Positions 35,188-43,953 of a stretch of DNA of 64,000 bases are shown one piece after another. The notes below the pieces were generated by a model, which did not search any database, was not told where the DNA came from, and saw only the letters and a list, made by a program, of their open reading frames with translations. The translations under genes were made by a program, and so were the position numbers. Origin of the DNA: Rhodoferax sp. (GTDB taxonomy: Bacteria > Pseudomonadota > Gammaproteobacteria > Burkholderiales > Burkholderiaceae_C); assembly GCF_025354435.1 (NCBI RefSeq), contig NZ_JANXMU010000058.1, positions 1 to 64,000 on the forward strand, written 5' to 3'. Within the stretch, counting starts at the first letter, position 1, and every line of letters starts with the position of its first letter.

Positions 35188-38031
35188 TCAGCGCTTGCTC
35201 AGCAGCACCTTCAGCACGGTCTGCATGCGGCGGGCATTGCCTGCATCAAAGCTGCTGGCCAGCACCTTGGCCGTGTCCTGCGCCCAGGTTTGGGCCGGTG
35301 GCGGGTCGTTACGCTTGGTCAGCAGTTGCAATTGCAGCATGCGGCGGGCGCTGATGTGCTCGGCGGGGGTCGGCGCTTCGGCCGCCATTTCCAGGCGCAG
35401 CAGCGCTTCGGCAGCCGCTTTGTCATCCGCCTTGGGCGCGGCGGTGATGCTTTGCGACCAGGCGGTGCGGGTGGCGGGATTGACACCCGCGCCCAGGGCC
35501 TGGGCGGAGGGCAACTGTTCGACATCGCGCTTTTCCCAGGCGGTCAGTAGGTCGGTGAGGACCTCGCCGTGGGCCTGGGCGGCCAGCTTCTTCAGGGCGT
35601 GCTGGGCATTTTCCAACGCATCACGCTGGGCGCGGAAGGCGGCATCGCCCAGGCGCGGGCCGCGGTCTTCGAATGCGGGGCGCTCGCCAAAGCGGGCACC
35701 GTCACGCGAAGGACGGTCACCGCGCTCGCTGCGGATCGGCTCGAACTTGTTGTCGCCAGGACGCGGCGCACCGCGTGGGCCGTCTTTGCGGTCGCCAAAC
35801 TTGCCGCCACGGCCCGCGGCAGCAGGCTCGGCTTTTTTCATACCAGGGCGGTCGTCGCCGCGCATGGCCACTACCGGCTTGCGCACGGGTTTGGGCGGCT
35901 CGACTGGAGCGGCCTCGGCAACCGGTTCAGCTGCAGATTCGGCATCCGCTACGGTTTCAGTAGCGTCTTGCGTAGACTCTGTCTGTACTGGAGCCTGATT
36001 TTCTTCAGAAACTTCGGCAGCATCAACAACGGGCGCAGCGGCCTGTGCTTCAGCTTGCACGGCGGATTCGGCAACAGCTTCGGCCTTGTCGGCTTGCACC
36101 GCAGCCTGCGCCAGGGCCTGGCCACGCAGCGCGGCTTCCAGGCCAGTCATGGCGGTACGGATCTTTTGGGCATCGCCGGTGGCGTTGGCAGCATCCAGGG
36201 CCTTGGCGGCGTCCAACACCATGCGGTCGCGGTCGCTCAGGGCCGAGGCGGATTTTTCGCGCTCTTCGGTCTTGCGGTTGAAGGCATCGTCCAGCGGCTT
36301 GCGGAACGCGTCCCACAGCTTTTGTTCGAACTTGCGGTCCATGGGCACGCCCTGGGCCTCGGCCTGCCAGCGTTGCTGCAGGGCCTTGACGGCATCGATG
36401 CGCAGCACCGGGGCAGCGCCCAGCACCTTGGCTTCTTCGATCATGGCGTGGCGGCGGTCGACGCTGGCTTTTTGCAAATTCTCCAGCGGCGCGGCGGCCA
36501 GGCCGATGGCCTCTTTCCACAGCGGCTGCATTTCGGCAAAGGCTTTTTCGCCCAGGTGGCCGGCATCGCGCCAGCGGTCGCCAAACTGGTGCAGGATGCG
36601 GGAAAAGCCCTTCCAGTCACCGTCTTTGGCCGTCACGTTCTCGGCGGCCCAGGCCTTGACTTCTTCGATCAGGGCGACGCGCTGGGCTTTGTGGGCCACG
36701 GCATCGGTCTTGACCTTGTCCAGCCAGGCTTCCACGACCTTGTAGGCTTCGTTGCAGGCTTCGTCAAAACGCTTCCACAGTGCGTGGTTGGGCACGCCGC
36801 CTTGGTCGGTTTGCTTCCATTGCTCGCGCATCTGGCGCAGCGTGTCTTGCATCTTGCGGCCGCCCAGGGCGTGGCCTTCGGGGCGTTTCAACAAGCCCTC
36901 AGCCTTTATCAACAATTCCTCGCGCAGTTGGTCGGCGCGCCAGCGCTGCCAGCCTTCCAGCTCACCAGCGGCGGCCAGGGCGGCTTGGGCGGCGTTGCCC
37001 AGTTTGTCGTCCACCAGGCGGTTATGTTCTTTGAGGGCGTTGCGCAGGGCAGCAGCGGCACCGGCACTGGCTTTGCCATGGCCTTCGGCAACTTCTTGCT
37101 CGACCTTGGTGAGTGCGTCTTGCACGGCCTTGTTGGCGGCTTCACGCAGGGCGGGGTCCACCGGGGCCTTGGGGGCGCGGCCTGGGTTGGCGGCCCGGTC
37201 TGTTTTAGCGGTTTCCAGCGGCACACCGCGGGCTACGCGCAATTCATCGGCCCAGACATTGACGGGCGGCAAAGGTGCAGCCGCGTCGGCATCGGCCGCC
37301 ACCGTGGTGGCCAACGCGCCTTGGAAAGCCTCCCACACCACCAGCAACTGGCCACGCGAGGCATCCAGCATGGTCGGGTATTTGCCGTCTACGCTACTCC
37401 AGTTGGCATCGGCAGCCAGCGCGGTGGCCTGGTCTTGCCAGTGTTGCACGTCGGTGCGCAGCACTTCCAGGGCGGTCTGGGCATCGCGCCAGGGCTTGGT
37501 GGACAGCACTTCGATACGCTGGGCCAGCAGCACAGCGGCTTCGCGTTGGACTTGCACGCGGTGTTGCAGGTCTTCGATGCCTTTGACGCGGTCGGCCAGC
37601 TGCACGCGCAGGGCGGCCAGCGGCTCTTTGCTCAGCGGCGCACCGGCTTTGGCGGCATCGCGCTGCCAGGCCATGGCATCGGCCATGTTCAGGCGTGGCA
37701 GTTCGAGCAGGGCCGTGGCCTTGCGAGCCCATTCGGCGGCGATGAGTTCGGCACCCTTGGTGCGCTTGAGTTCGTCGAGCTTTTCGCGCAGCGGCTTGGC
37801 GGCACCGCGGTCGCGCCCGTTCAGCTCCTGGAACACCTCGTGCATCTGCTCGTAGCTGGGGTTGGTGACCAGCCAGTCGCGGATGCGCTGGGCGCGCTCG
37901 CCCGCTGTGTGGGCCGAGAAAGCGCCGCCGGTCAGGGCGTCGAGCGGATGCGGTTCGTTGGATTTGGTAGTCACGGCGGGCTTTTCAGACACAGGTGCGG
38001 GCGCGGTTTTGGGATTGGAGAAACCAAACAT
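35188..38031 (-). CDS. DUF349-repeat protein
   Basis: The protein is 947 residues with no membrane helix or signal. It is dominated by helical, Ala/Trp-rich DUF349 repeats (for example ELLIKAEGLLKRPEGHALGGRKMQDTLRQMREQW, LIEEVKAWAAENVTAKDGDWKGFSRILHQFGDRWRDAG), roughly residues 50-650. A Val/Glu/Ala-rich linker (about 680-780) follows, then an Arg/Gly/Asp-rich stretch with RGDRPSRDGARFGERPAF. The C-terminal 100 residues are helical. DUF349 proteins are cytosolic and poorly understood. A dispersed palindrome is translated in the linker (ENQAPVQTESTQDATETVAD). ATG at 38031 (MFGFSNPK) is chosen because upstream codons are not conserved in character; the ribosome site is weak. Confidence 0.8.
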   Translation of the reverse strand: MFGFSNPKTAPAPVSEKPAVTTKSNEPHPLDALTGGAFSAHTAGERAQRIRDWLVTNPSYEQMHEVFQELNGRDRGAAKPLREKLDELKRTKGAELIAAEWARKATALLELPRLNMADAMAWQRDAAKAGAPLSKEPLAALRVQLADRVKGIEDLQHRVQVQREAAVLLAQRIEVLSTKPWRDAQTALEVLRTDVQHWQDQATALAADANWSSVDGKYPTMLDASRGQLLVVWEAFQGALATTVAADADAAAPLPPVNVWADELRVARGVPLETAKTDRAANPGRAPKAPVDPALREAANKAVQDALTKVEQEVAEGHGKASAGAAAALRNALKEHNRLVDDKLGNAAQAALAAAGELEGWQRWRADQLREELLIKAEGLLKRPEGHALGGRKMQDTLRQMREQWKQTDQGGVPNHALWKRFDEACNEAYKVVEAWLDKVKTDAVAHKAQRVALIEEVKAWAAENVTAKDGDWKGFSRILHQFGDRWRDAGHLGEKAFAEMQPLWKEAIGLAAAPLENLQKASVDRRHAMIEEAKVLGAAPVLRIDAVKALQQRWQAEAQGVPMDRKFEQKLWDAFRKPLDDAFNRKTEEREKSASALSDRDRMVLDAAKALDAANATGDAQKIRTAMTGLEAALRGQALAQAAVQADKAEAVAESAVQAEAQAAAPVVDAAEVSEENQAPVQTESTQDATETVADAESAAEPVAEAAPVEPPKPVRKPVVAMRGDDRPGMKKAEPAAAGRGGKFGDRKDGPRGAPRPGDNKFEPIRSERGDRPSRDGARFGERPAFEDRGPRLGDAAFRAQRDALENAQHALKKLAAQAHGEVLTDLLTAWEKRDVEQLPSAQALGAGVNPATRTAWSQSITAAPKADDKAAAEALLRLEMAAEAPTPAEHISARRMLQLQLLTKRNDPPPAQTWAQDTAKVLASSFDAGNARRMQTVLKVLLSKR
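35948..36010 (+). repeat. Dispersed palindromic element, copy 11 (inside the DUF349 gene)
   Basis: Diverged forward copy: GTTTCAGTAGCGTCTTGCGTAG, ACTCTGTCTG, TACTGGAGCCTGATTTTC. It is weak at the DNA level, but its peptide on the host strand, NQAPVQTESTQDATETVA, aligns residue for residue with NQPVAQVESTQTAITSVA from the CoA-transferase copy. Confidence 0.6.
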
Positions 38032-38222
38032 GGATGAACTTATTCTTGGAGGTTGGCCAGCGGATCCCGGCCAGGTTTTCACCATATGGCCGGTATCCGC
38101 GAAGGGTAAATAAACAAGTGGCCCATGGGCCACAAGCGCCCTGCGGCCACTGGGGCCACATCCGGGCAAGACCGCTATTTTCGCCGCTTTTCAGGCGGAG
38201 TTGTAAATCGCGCAGATTGGCA
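38032..38222. other. 191-bp gap between the DUF748 gene and the DUF349 gene
   Basis: Contains a perfect 16-bp palindrome GTGGCCCATGGGCCAC (38118-38133) and a second hairpin-forming stretch near 38175-38200 (CGCCGCTTTTCAGGCGG). These could end the DUF748 transcript or regulate the DUF349 gene. No coding sequence is seen. Confidence 0.35.
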
Positions 38223-41200
38223 TCACGGCATGGCCAGTTGCAGGTCGGCCTGGGGCTTCCAACCCGTGCCTTCATCGACGGTTTTGGAGGCGCCCAGAAA
38301 CAGTCGGTCCAGCGGCAATTGTTGGGTCGCCAGGTAGTCGCGCACCGCCACGCCGCGCTGGATGGCGAGCTGGCGGATGGCATCGTCGTCGGCAGGCATA
38401 TTGGCCAGCAGCAGTTGCTCCATCTCGGGTACCGGCAGGTCTTTGACCAGGCCCAGGGCGTTGCGCGGCTTGGGGAAGTTGGCGCGCTTGTAAATGGCTT
38501 TGAGCAGGGTCGCGTATTCGGCATCGGACACGGCGGGGTCTGCGAGTGCATCCTCGGCGCCGGTATCTCCCTCGTCCTTGGGAGCTGCCAGGGACGTGCC
38601 TTGCAGCACGGTGTTGCGGCGTTTTTCGGCCTCGACGCGGCGGCGCAGTTTTTCACGCTGCAGCGCATCGCGCTCGGCATTCAGACTGGCGCTACCCACC
38701 ACGGTGAGCTTCAAGGTGGGCCGTTCGGTCAAGGCCTTGGCGACTTTGTCCAGGCCTGAGCGGGCCTCGGGGGTCAAAGCCGCGCTGCCCAGCGGGAAGT
38801 TGACCGTACCAAGCGCGTCCGCCCCGCCGCCAAAGGCATGGGCCAGCAGGCTGAACGGCGCGGTGATGGCCTTGGTGATGAGGTTGCCAAGGATTTTGAA
38901 GATTACCGGGCCGATACGGAACTGCGGGTCGTTCAGCGAGCCCGACAACGGCAGGTCGAGGTTGATCACGCCATTGCTGTCGGCCAGCAGGGCCACGGCC
39001 AGCTTGACCGGCAGGCTACTGGGTGCGCCCGGCACCTGCTCGCCAAAGGTCAGCTGGTTGAGGATGATGCTGTTGGTGGCGGTGAGCTGGCCGTTGGGCA
39101 GCACCACGTAGTGCACGTCGATGCTGAGCTTGCCGCGCTCGATGCCATGGCCCACGTAGAACACGCTGTACGGCGACAGGCCGGGTAGCTCCAAGTCGGT
39201 GACCTTGCTTTTGATGTCCAGCGCCAGCGGTTTGGCCAGGGGATTGAGCTTGCCTAAAATCTCCAGCACGGCGGAGTCGCCCACGCGGCCACGCAGCTCC
39301 AGGTCGGCCATCTGCACGGCACCGGCCACGGGCACGGAGGCAAACGCACCCAGCCGCCCGGTCAGGGCGCTGAGGTTGGCGCTGTAGTTGGGTTTGATGA
39401 AGTGGTCGGTGAACAGCACCCGGCCGTTCACCAGGCTGATGCCGCCAAAGCGCACCACCGCGCCACCGGGTTCAGCTTCCTTTTTCAAGTCTTTTGGGGC
39501 GCTAGCGCTTGATGCTGCTGCGCTAACAGCTACAGTATTAGCAGCAGAAGCGGTTTCTGCGGCACTGGGCTTGACCAGGTCTTGCAGGTTCAGACGGCCG
39601 TTTTCATTCAGTACCAGGCGGGCGTAGAAGTCGCTGAGGGCAGTTTCCTTGACATCCACGGTGGTGGGGCTGGCGGGCGACACGGACACGTCTAGCCCGC
39701 GCAGGTTCAGCAGCTTCCAGCGCAGCAGAGCCTGCTCGCTGGAGGCATCGGCCACCGCCGCCGCCGTGGCCGCAGCCCCGAGCGGTGCGGAACTGGGGGC
39801 CGTGGGGGCCGCCGCCTGGATGGCGACCATGGCGACCCCGTTGTTGGCGCGGAAGTCTTCCAGCGTGCCGTCGCCCTTGACCTTCAGCACCGGGCCGGCC
39901 GGGCTGGCGGTGTAGGCCACCTGGCCTTTGAAGCTGGTGTCGGCGCGCACGATGTCCACGTTCAGCGACGCGCCGAAATACGGCTCAAAGGCGTGCAGCG
40001 GCAGGTGCAGCAGGTCCACCTGGCCCACAGCGGCCAGCGGTTGCAGGGCCAGCGTGCCTTTGTAGGCCAGCCGCCCCGGCTCGACATTGCGGGAGTTTTC
40101 TGCGCCAATACGGGCGCTGATGGTCAGGGGCGAGGCTTTGGCGCTGCCTGGCACCAGGTCTTTCATCTGCACACTGAGGGCGCTGATATCCACAGCCACC
40201 GGCTGGTAGGTGGACTGGTCGAGGAAGGACAGCGCGCCCCCCTCCAGCGCCAAGTCTGCAATGCTGACGGCCCAGGGGGCACTGGCGGGCGCGGCAGGCG
40301 TGGATTTCGCCTCGGCATGGGCCGCAGGAGGTTTCAGCCAACGCTCAAACATCCAGTGGCCATCGGTGCTACGCTCCACTTTGGTGCGCGGCTCGGTCAG
40401 CACCAGCTTGCCGATCTGCACACGCTGCGCTGTGACATCGACCACCGCCTGGCTGAGCTGCAGCTGGCGCAGGCTGAACAGTGCCGATGGGGCGGCTTTG
40501 CTCTTGGACTTGTCTTTGGTCGCGTCCTTGGTTTTGGTATTGTCCGTACCGGTTTCACCCAGGGCCAGCCGGTCCAGCGTGAGCTGTCTAGCCGTCACCT
40601 GCAGCGCACCCGCGGCTTGCCAGTGGACTTGCAGATCCGCTCCCAACTGGCCGCTGAGCCGGGGCTCCAGGGTGTTGGCCAGGTACGGCGCGGCAAGGGC
40701 CAGCGGCAGGCCACCCAGGGCGGCATCCACGTTGGCTTCTACATCGGTGGTGGTGCCGCTGAGCTTCAATTCGGCAGGCGTTGCCGAGGCGGCGCCGCCA
40801 CCATCGACCTGCGCCGAGGCAGTGAACGCCAGCGGCTGGGTAAATGGCCAGGTGATGGCCGATGCGTCCACCGTCACGCCGTGCAGGGCCACCTCGGCGG
40901 CTGGGCGGGTGCTGGCATCCAGCCAGCGCAGCGTGCCGTCTTGCAGAGCCAGCTTGGCAACGCTGACTTTCCAGCCCGCGTCATTTTCAGTATCTTTTAT
41001 GCCGCTAGCGCTTGATTTACCTGCACTAGTAGCTATGGTTTTTGTAGTTTTGGCCGGGGACGTGAATTGCAGATTGCCCGCAGCGTCGCGGCGCAGATCG
41101 ACCACCGGGGCGCTAAGCGCAATTTCGCTGATCTTCACGCTTTGTTCCAGCGGGCGCAGTTCGTCCAGCGTGACCTTGAGCGTGTCCAGCGCCAGCCATT

Positions 41201-42077
41201 TTTCGCCCTGGGGGTTAGCAATTTTGAGCTGGTCGGCCTGCACGGTACCGCTGAGCTTGACCGACAGCTTGGGAGTTTCTTCAAACGCCAGCTGCAAGTC
41301 GGCACTGAGTACTGCGCCCTGCAGCTGCACCGGCAGGCTGGCAGGCAGGTAGGCCAGGTACGGGGCCAGATCGAAGTGGTCGAGGCGGATCTGCGCGTCG
41401 GTCTTGCGGCTGGGGGCGAACGGGGTGGACTGGGCGGCGGAATCGAAGCTGCTGCCATTGAGCTTGAAGGCCAGGTGCGGCAGGGTCTGCACGCTGCGCT
41501 GCGAGTCCAGGTTACTCAAAAATGGCAGGCTAAGGTGCAGATCCCGCAGGGTGTGAGTGGTTTTGAGGGCCTGGTCGGTCAGATCCACTGCGCCGCCTGT
41601 GATGGCGATGTTGTAGACGGCAAAGTGGGGTGGCGCGCCCGCGGGCTTGTCGGACGGGGTGTTGAGCTTGGCCAGCACGTCATCAAAGTCATAGTGGCCA
41701 TCGCCCAGGTAGGTGGCCTTGATGGTCGGCTGGTCTAGGGAAACGGCATCCACCACCGGCGCCAACCGCCGCAGCGACTGCCACAGTGCGGCATCGAGCA
41801 GGATGCGTTTTATGTGGACCTGGGGCGTGGCATCTTTGGCGCTGGCATCGGCACCGGCACTGGCAACAGACAGGTCATCCAGGGTCAATACCAGCGTCCA
41901 GGGATGGAAGTCGGCGCGGCCCAGCGTGACGGTGCGGCCCAGCGTGTCGCTGCCCATTTTTTCCACCCCGTATTTCACCAAGGCAGGCACCGCCAGCCAG
42001 GTGACGGTCCACAACCCCAGCACCCCCGCCACGACCCAAGCCGCATGGCGCAACCACTTGTTTTGAAAAAATGTCAT
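38223..42077 (-). CDS. AsmA-like DUF748 envelope protein
   Basis: The protein is 1284 residues. An N-terminal signal anchor at about 10-32 (HAAWVVAGVLGLWTVTWLAV) puts the rest in the periplasm. Long repeated beta-strand DUF748/AsmA segments follow, for example VTLGRADFHPWTLVLTLDDLSV near 50 and later GRVLFTDHFIKPNYSANLSALTGRL near 885. Toward the C-terminus, VNFPLGSAALTPEARSGLDKVAKAL and the region after it look like an OmpA-type peptidoglycan-binding domain. AsmA-like proteins form bridges that move phospholipid or help assemble the outer membrane; that role is inferred. Two dispersed palindromes are translated within low-complexity linkers. ATG at 42077 is chosen; 42086 (MGAM) is equally possible. 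Confidence 0.8.
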   Translation of the reverse strand: MTFFQNKWLRHAAWVVAGVLGLWTVTWLAVPALVKYGVEKMGSDTLGRTVTLGRADFHPWTLVLTLDDLSVASAGADASAKDATPQVHIKRILLDAALWQSLRRLAPVVDAVSLDQPTIKATYLGDGHYDFDDVLAKLNTPSDKPAGAPPHFAVYNIAITGGAVDLTDQALKTTHTLRDLHLSLPFLSNLDSQRSVQTLPHLAFKLNGSSFDSAAQSTPFAPSRKTDAQIRLDHFDLAPYLAYLPASLPVQLQGAVLSADLQLAFEETPKLSVKLSGTVQADQLKIANPQGEKWLALDTLKVTLDELRPLEQSVKISEIALSAPVVDLRRDAAGNLQFTSPAKTTKTIATSAGKSSASGIKDTENDAGWKVSVAKLALQDGTLRWLDASTRPAAEVALHGVTVDASAITWPFTQPLAFTASAQVDGGGAASATPAELKLSGTTTDVEANVDAALGGLPLALAAPYLANTLEPRLSGQLGADLQVHWQAAGALQVTARQLTLDRLALGETGTDNTKTKDATKDKSKSKAAPSALFSLRQLQLSQAVVDVTAQRVQIGKLVLTEPRTKVERSTDGHWMFERWLKPPAAHAEAKSTPAAPASAPWAVSIADLALEGGALSFLDQSTYQPVAVDISALSVQMKDLVPGSAKASPLTISARIGAENSRNVEPGRLAYKGTLALQPLAAVGQVDLLHLPLHAFEPYFGASLNVDIVRADTSFKGQVAYTASPAGPVLKVKGDGTLEDFRANNGVAMVAIQAAAPTAPSSAPLGAAATAAAVADASSEQALLRWKLLNLRGLDVSVSPASPTTVDVKETALSDFYARLVLNENGRLNLQDLVKPSAAETASAANTVAVSAAASSASAPKDLKKEAEPGGAVVRFGGISLVNGRVLFTDHFIKPNYSANLSALTGRLGAFASVPVAGAVQMADLELRGRVGDSAVLEILGKLNPLAKPLALDIKSKVTDLELPGLSPYSVFYVGHGIERGKLSIDVHYVVLPNGQLTATNSIILNQLTFGEQVPGAPSSLPVKLAVALLADSNGVINLDLPLSGSLNDPQFRIGPVIFKILGNLITKAITAPFSLLAHAFGGGADALGTVNFPLGSAALTPEARSGLDKVAKALTERPTLKLTVVGSASLNAERDALQREKLRRRVEAEKRRNTVLQGTSLAAPKDEGDTGAEDALADPAVSDAEYATLLKAIYKRANFPKPRNALGLVKDLPVPEMEQLLLANMPADDDAIRQLAIQRGVAVRDYLATQQLPLDRLFLGASKTVDEGTGWKPQADLQLAMP
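39481..39547 (-). repeat. Dispersed palindromic element, copy 12 (inside the DUF748 gene)
   Basis: On the host strand: ACTGTAGCTGTTAGCGCAGC, AGCATCAAGCGCTAGC, GCCCCAAAAGACTTG. The translation, ANTVAVSAAASSASAPKDLKK, aligns with the Pcm and second DUF748 peptides in the same frame. Confidence 0.82.
40982..41053 (-). repeat. Dispersed palindromic element, copy 13 (inside the DUF748 gene)
   Basis: On the host strand: AACCATAGCTACTAGTGCAG, GTAAATCAAGCGCTAGCG, GCATAAAAGATACTG. Translated TKTIATSAGKSSASGIKDTEN, matching TKTVAGSVGGASARALKVLE of Pcm at 9 positions in the same frame. Confidence 0.88.
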
Positions 42078-42184
42078 AGCGCCCATTTTGCCGCTAGACC
42101 GTAGGGGCTCTGCAAGCGAATGTGCACCTAGTGGCTTGGAGCAAATTGGCGGGTCAAAACACCAACAGACACCACGCACCGCGA

Positions 42185-42294
42185 TGCCAATCCTTTCAAG
42201 GATTCCGCAGAACTGGCTCCGCCAGGCTGCTGGAATCTCCCCCTGCAAGGGGGTTGGCGAAAGATGCGAAGCACTGCAGCCTGGGGGGTGTTCC
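42185..42294 (-). repeat. Second dispersed repeat family, copy A
   Basis: Read on the minus strand: ACCCCCCAGGCTGCAGTGC, TTCGCATCTTTCGCCAACCC, CCTTGCAGGGGGA, CAGCAGCCTGGC, CAGTTCTGCGG. The whole stretch matches 56577-56720 on the plus strand. Internal arms AGGCTGC/GCAGCCT and CCCCCTTGCAGGGGG make it palindromic. Confidence 0.8.
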
Positions 42295-42303
42295 AAAAAC
42301 ATA

Positions 42304-42340
42304 AAAGCCCGGCACTCGATTCGCATCGGGTGCCGGGCTT
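42304..42340 (-). terminator. Intrinsic terminator, minus strand (possible end of a non-coding RNA)
   Basis: AAGCCCGGCAC / GTGCCGGGCTT stem with a long loop, followed on the minus strand by TTTATGTTTTT. livK already has its own terminator 295 nt upstream, so this one implies a separate transcript in between. Confidence 0.75.
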
Positions 42341-42600
42341 GACGGCGAACTTGCGGTTCATGCCGTCGAGATTGCAAGGGAGAGAGTGATGTCCCCCATT
42401 GCGTTGGAGGCAAGAGATTGCTTCCATTAAGGACCGGGGCTGCTGCATCCCACCGTCGCAAATTGTCAGGTGGCACTGGCTCCTACCGGTTAGCGCCTGT
42501 TTGCACAGGCAGTGACAATTTAATCCAAGGTGCGTGGGAATACAAATGTGTCTTTCAATGCATTTGCGGCACATGATTAAGGCAATGTGCTTGACAACAC
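42341..42600 (-). ncRNA. Possible structured non-coding RNA (unidentified)
   Basis: No protein gene fits. On the minus strand the segment shows nested pairing: TTCCCAC with GTGGGA outside, AAATTGTCA with TGACAATTT inside, a small hairpin GCCTGTGCAAACAGGC in between, and near the 3' end GACGGC-TGAAC-CGCA-GTTC-GCCGTC, followed by the terminator at 42304-42340. A long stem with internal bubbles is reminiscent of regulatory RNAs such as 6S, but I cannot match any family by eye. Exact ends and promoter are unknown. It could instead be a leader or decayed DNA. Confidence 0.38.
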
Positions 42601-42635
42601 CCGCTGCAAAGAACAGCAGATTGCGGGCCAAAACG

Positions 42636-42666
42636 TAAAAAAGGCCGCAAAAGCGGCCTTTTTTAG
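42636..42666 (-). terminator. Bidirectional intrinsic terminator after livK
   Basis: AAAAAAGGCCGC-AAAA-GCGGCCTTTTTT, a perfect 8-bp GC stem with A/T runs on both sides, about 20 nt past the stop of the binding-protein gene. Confidence 0.93.
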
Positions 42667-42684
42667 ATGCTATTCAGCGCCAGA

Positions 42685-43818
42685 TCAGTACGTACCCAGG
42701 GCCGATGGTGCGCCCGCCTTGAAGGTGTAGATGGTGATCGGGGCGGCTTTCAGATTGCCCTTTTCGTCAAACGCGAACGTGCCCGACATGCCCTTGTACG
42801 AGGTCTTGTAGATCTCGGCGCCGACCTTTTCTGGATCCACCGAACCGGCTTTTTGCATCGACTGGCCGATGAACATGGTCTGGTCGTAGAACGAAGGCGC
42901 GTAGGCATCGGGTTCGATGTTGAAACGCTTCTTGTACTTGGCCTTGAAAGCAGGGCCTTCAGCAGTCTTGTCCAGCACGGCACCGCCCTGGGCGCAGTAC
43001 ACGGTGTCGGTGGCAGCTTCACCGGCCAGCTTGCCCAGTTCTGAGGTACAGATAGCGTCACCACCCAGCAATTTGGCAGTAATGCCCAGCGACTTCATCT
43101 GGCGGGCCATAGGGCCAGCCTGGGGTGCGTAGCCACCCAGCAGAATCACGTCGGGGTTCTTGGCCTTCAGGCTGGTCAGGATGGCGGAGAAGTCGGTGGC
43201 TTTGTCGGTGGTGAACTCTTGGCCCACGATGTTCAGGCCCAGCTTTTTGGCTTCCTTGCTGAACTCGTCTGCCAGGCCTTGGCCGTAGGCGGTGCGGTCA
43301 TCAATGACAGCCACGTTCTTGACCTTCATGATGTTGGCCGCGTAGAAAGCCAGACGTGCGCCGATTTCGTTGTCGCCCGCCATGATGCGGAACAGGTTTT
43401 TGTAGCCGCCCATGGTGACCTTGGGGTTGCTGCCCACGGTAGACACCACTACGCCGCCTTGGCTGTACACGCGGGAAGCAGGAATGGCCACGCCGGAGCA
43501 GTAAGGGCCCATCACGTACTTGACGCTGCCGTCCACCAGCTTCTGGGCCACGCTCACACCGGCTTTGGGATCGCACTGGTCGTCTTCCGATTCCAGTTCA
43601 AATTTCAGAGTCTTGCCGCCGACCACCATTTTCTTGGCGTTCAGGTCTTCCACGGCCAGGCGCACACCGTTTTCATTGTCTTTGCCGATGAAGGCATTGG
43701 GACCCGACAAGGGACCGGTCACACCGATTTTGACGGTCTGGTCTTCAGCGTAAGCAGTACCGGCCAGCGCCATGGCTGCGGCGCATGCGAGGGTAATTTT
43801 GGTGAATGTGGCTTGCAT
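42685..43818 (-). CDS. livK: Branched-chain amino acid ABC transporter substrate-binding protein (LivK-like)
   Basis: Periplasmic binding protein of the Leu/Ile/Val-BP (type I PBP) family. The protein is 377 residues. A Sec signal peptide covers about 1-24 (ends GTAYAED). The Liv-BP fold is recognisable from VKIGVTGPLSGPNAFIGKDNENGVRLAVED at 29-58, ESEDDQCDPKAGVSVAQKL near 77 and VAVIDDRTAYGQGLADEF near 168. Most-similar context is a complete livHMGF operon elsewhere (5.3-8.8 kb) that lacks a binding protein, so this orphan gene may serve it. It is downstream of the hydroxyproline cluster by 135 nt on the same strand and has its own strong terminator. Confidence 0.92.
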   Translation of the reverse strand: MQATFTKITLACAAAMALAGTAYAEDQTVKIGVTGPLSGPNAFIGKDNENGVRLAVEDLNAKKMVVGGKTLKFELESEDDQCDPKAGVSVAQKLVDGSVKYVMGPYCSGVAIPASRVYSQGGVVVSTVGSNPKVTMGGYKNLFRIMAGDNEIGARLAFYAANIMKVKNVAVIDDRTAYGQGLADEFSKEAKKLGLNIVGQEFTTDKATDFSAILTSLKAKNPDVILLGGYAPQAGPMARQMKSLGITAKLLGGDAICTSELGKLAGEAATDTVYCAQGGAVLDKTAEGPAFKAKYKKRFNIEPDAYAPSFYDQTMFIGQSMQKAGSVDPEKVGAEIYKTSYKGMSGTFAFDEKGNLKAAPITIYTFKAGAPSALGTY

Positions 43819-43953
43819 TGACTGTGTCCTAAAGAAGAGGTTGTAAAAACATGAAATCGGTCACGGACGCACTGTAGGCGGGAACCGCAATCAAGGGGAA
43901 AAAGAGTTTCTTTATGTAGCGAATATGAACTACTAGAAGTAAAACTTATATGT

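Larger units (their letters stand above)
42078..42684. other. 607-bp region without protein genes
   Basis: It holds, from left to right: the leader of the DUF748 gene, a dispersed repeat of the second family (about 42185-42294), an intrinsic terminator (42304-42340), a stretch rich in pairing segments (42341-42600) that may be a non-coding RNA, and the bidirectional terminator of livK (42636-42666). Open frames across it overlap these structures and look spurious. Confidence 0.6.

Noticed and set aside
42128-42631. Open frame of 167 codons on the minus strand
   Set aside because: It runs through two terminator hairpins and a dispersed repeat, is Cys/His-rich without a recognisable fold, and has no ribosome site.
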